Positions 6,584 through 7,182 of a DNA stretch of 7,182 nt are shown piece by piece. Position 1 is the first letter of the stretch, and the number at the start of each line of letters is the position of its first letter. Source of the stretch: an uncultured Acidimicrobiaceae bacterium (lineage in GTDB: Bacteria > Actinomycetota > Acidimicrobiia > Acidimicrobiales > MedAcidi-G1); assembly GCA_913054115.1 (NCBI GenBank), contig CAJXIS010000106.1:1-7182 (forward strand), written 5' to 3'. The position numbers and the translations under genes were made by a program. A model generated the notes under the pieces. That model was not told the origin of the DNA and did no database searches. It worked only from the letters and a program-made list of their open reading frames with translations.

Positions 6584-6888
6584 GAGCTATCACTACTAAC
6601 GCCATCCCGGCCTCGGCCTATGTCGAAGCGGGTGACGACGCGTCAGAGGATCTCGCCGGCTACGACAACCCCGCGACCCGGTTCGAGGACTACCTCGTGG
6701 TCCTCGAACTCCTGGCCACGGTTGGGGAACCAGAGGTGGCGGCTGTCGCCGACGAGTTCCGCCGGGAACTCGATGACGCCAGAACCGCCGGTCGCGACAG
6801 CGAGGCGTCCAGCCACGCCCTGACCGAGACCCTGGCGGACGTGTGCGGAGTCGAATTGGGCCCGAACACCTTCTTGTACCGGTCCTGA
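6423..6888 (+). pseudogene. Second predicted lipoprotein, frameshifted paralogue of the 5013 gene
   Basis: The ATG at 6423, with AGGA 10 nt upstream (6409-6412), opens a lipoprotein signal MRVPGVARISVLGLAASLLAGAC with Cys23 as the likely lipidation site, followed by GLFVPDD. This frame ends at TAA 6597-6599 after 58 codons. The next frame carries the rest from about 6598 (NAIPASAYVEAG) to TGA 6886-6888. Removing one T at 6597 joins them into a protein of about 154 aa. The C-terminal half holds VADEFRRELDDA and a Cys near the end, matching the 5013 lipoprotein; the N-terminal Cys (SNACQVADEL) also aligns with its SDCSEI. Compared with that paralogue it lacks about 50 residues in the middle. 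No start codon close to the frameshift would rescue the second half. Function is unknown. It could be a recent pseudogene or carry a sequencing error. Confidence 0.65.
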
Positions 6889-6906
6889 TCTTGTACCAGT
6901 CCTGAA
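6873..6906 (+). repeat. 17-bp tandem duplication across the lipoprotein stop codon
   Basis: Two adjacent 17-bp units, CTTGTACCGGTCCTGAT (6873-6889) and CTTGTACCAGTCCTGAA (6890-6906), differ at two positions. The first contains the last codons and stop of the lipoprotein at 6423, so the copy adds an untranslated duplicate of the gene end, including a second out-of-frame TGA. It looks like a slippage or small duplication event. Confidence 0.8.
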
Positions 6907-6915
6907 CGCGATCGG

Positions 6916-6937
6916 GGCCGTGTCGGCGCCGACGGCC
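6916..6937. terminator. GC-rich hairpin between convergent genes, possible bidirectional terminator
   Basis: The arms GGCC..GTCG and CGACGGCC can pair as an 8-bp stem with a GT bulge on the left side and a GCGC loop. The core GTCGGCGCCGAC (6922-6933) is a perfect palindrome. It sits 28 nt after the plus-strand lipoprotein stop and 3 nt from the minus-strand stop at 6940-6942. There is no T run on either side, so a terminator role rests on position and stem only. Confidence 0.35.
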
Positions 6938-6939
6938 AC

Positions 6940-7182
6940 CTAGGTGCCGACGCCCGGTCTCGGGAGGTAGCGGCCCCGGGTGACATGGCCGTCGGCGATG
7001 GTGAGTTCCCATGCCGAGGCCATGGCACAGCCCCGGGGGCCGTGCACCCGCATGCCGTCGAACATCAGGTCGCGCAGCACCTCGGGGATCACGTCGGCGT
7101 GGCTGCACAGGACGGAGAACCCGGCTTCATCCGCCCGGGCCAGCTCCCGGACCAGTTCGGTCGCCGAAGCCGGGTCGCCCTC
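6940..7182 (-). CDS. Histidine-phosphatase-superfamily-like protein, C-terminal 80 residues (5' end outside window)
   Basis: The minus-strand frame is open from the right edge to TAG at 6940-6942. It carries FSVLCSHADVIPEVLRDL, resembling the second conserved His block of the histidine phosphatase (phosphoglycerate mutase-like) fold, and a tail WELTIADGHVTRGRYLPRPG. In actinobacteria this block and such an R/A-x-YLP tail are typical of Nudix proteins with a C-terminal histidine phosphatase domain (MutT1-like), or of stand-alone phosphatases; the N-terminal part that would decide lies outside the window. The usual Gly after the conserved Ser-His is Ala here (SHA for SHG), and the usual KGS before the last strand is replaced by MAS, so activity is uncertain. 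A copy of its 3' end lies at 5646-5716. It is convergent with the lipoprotein gene at 6423. Confidence 0.6.
   Translation of the reverse strand, partial: EGDPASATELVRELARADEAGFSVLCSHADVIPEVLRDLMFDGMRVHGPRGCAMASAWELTIADGHVTRGRYLPRPGVGT
6951..6975 (+). repeat. 25-bp direct repeat, copy 2
   Basis: This is an exact match to 5657-5681, inside the 3' end of the phosphatase-like gene. Similarity continues imperfectly into the gene to about 7005. The spacing between the copies is 1294 bp. Confidence 0.9.

Noticed and set aside
6596..7108. A 170-codon minus-strand ORF over the second lipoprotein and the phosphatase-like gene
   Set aside because: It is Arg/Pro-rich, out of frame with the motif-bearing phosphatase frame, and antisense to the lipoprotein.
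1..7182. tRNA, rRNA, CRISPR array, transposase or integrase
   Set aside because: I looked on both strands and saw no regular repeat-spacer pattern, no cloverleaf-like gene and no recombinase motif.

Overview
The window looks like the chromosome of a high-GC bacterium, most likely an actinobacterium near the Acidimicrobiia. This placement is inferred from the strong G/C preference at third codon positions, frequent GTG starts, stop/start overlaps and the style of the proteins; no rRNA or marker gene is present to prove it.

Positions 2-4957 (+ strand) hold the downstream part of a System I cytochrome c maturation (ccm) operon: ccmC (5' end outside the window), ccmD, ccmE, ccmF, ccmG and a ccmH that carries a CcmI-like TPR tail. 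The genes are tightly packed, with GTGA or ATGA overlaps at ccmF/ccmG and ccmG/ccmH and a 13-codon mini-ORF bridging ccmC and ccmD. Together they take heme handed over through CcmC/CcmD to the chaperone CcmE (covalent His-Tyr type motif), keep apocytochrome CxxCH cysteines reduced (CcmG, CcmH), and attach heme with the CcmF/CcmH ligase. ccmA and ccmB, if present, lie upstream of the window.

Positions 4958-6939 are a different kind of DNA, with lower GC at third positions and damaged genes. It contains an intact predicted lipoprotein (5013-5645), a broken secreted matrixin-like metalloprotease (5794-6583; one frameshift and one nonsense codon), and a second, frameshifted lipoprotein (6423-6888) that is a paralogue of the first. 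The first lipoprotein abuts a minus-strand remnant of the 3' end of a phosphatase-like gene. The second faces the 3' end of what looks like the parent gene (6940-7182, minus strand, running off the right edge). The two 3' ends share a 25-bp perfect direct repeat 1294 bp apart. The simplest reading is an old tandem duplication, or an insertion at the 3' end of that gene, of a lipoprotein + convergent phosphatase unit with the protease in between.

No tRNA, rRNA, CRISPR array, transposase or integrase was seen.
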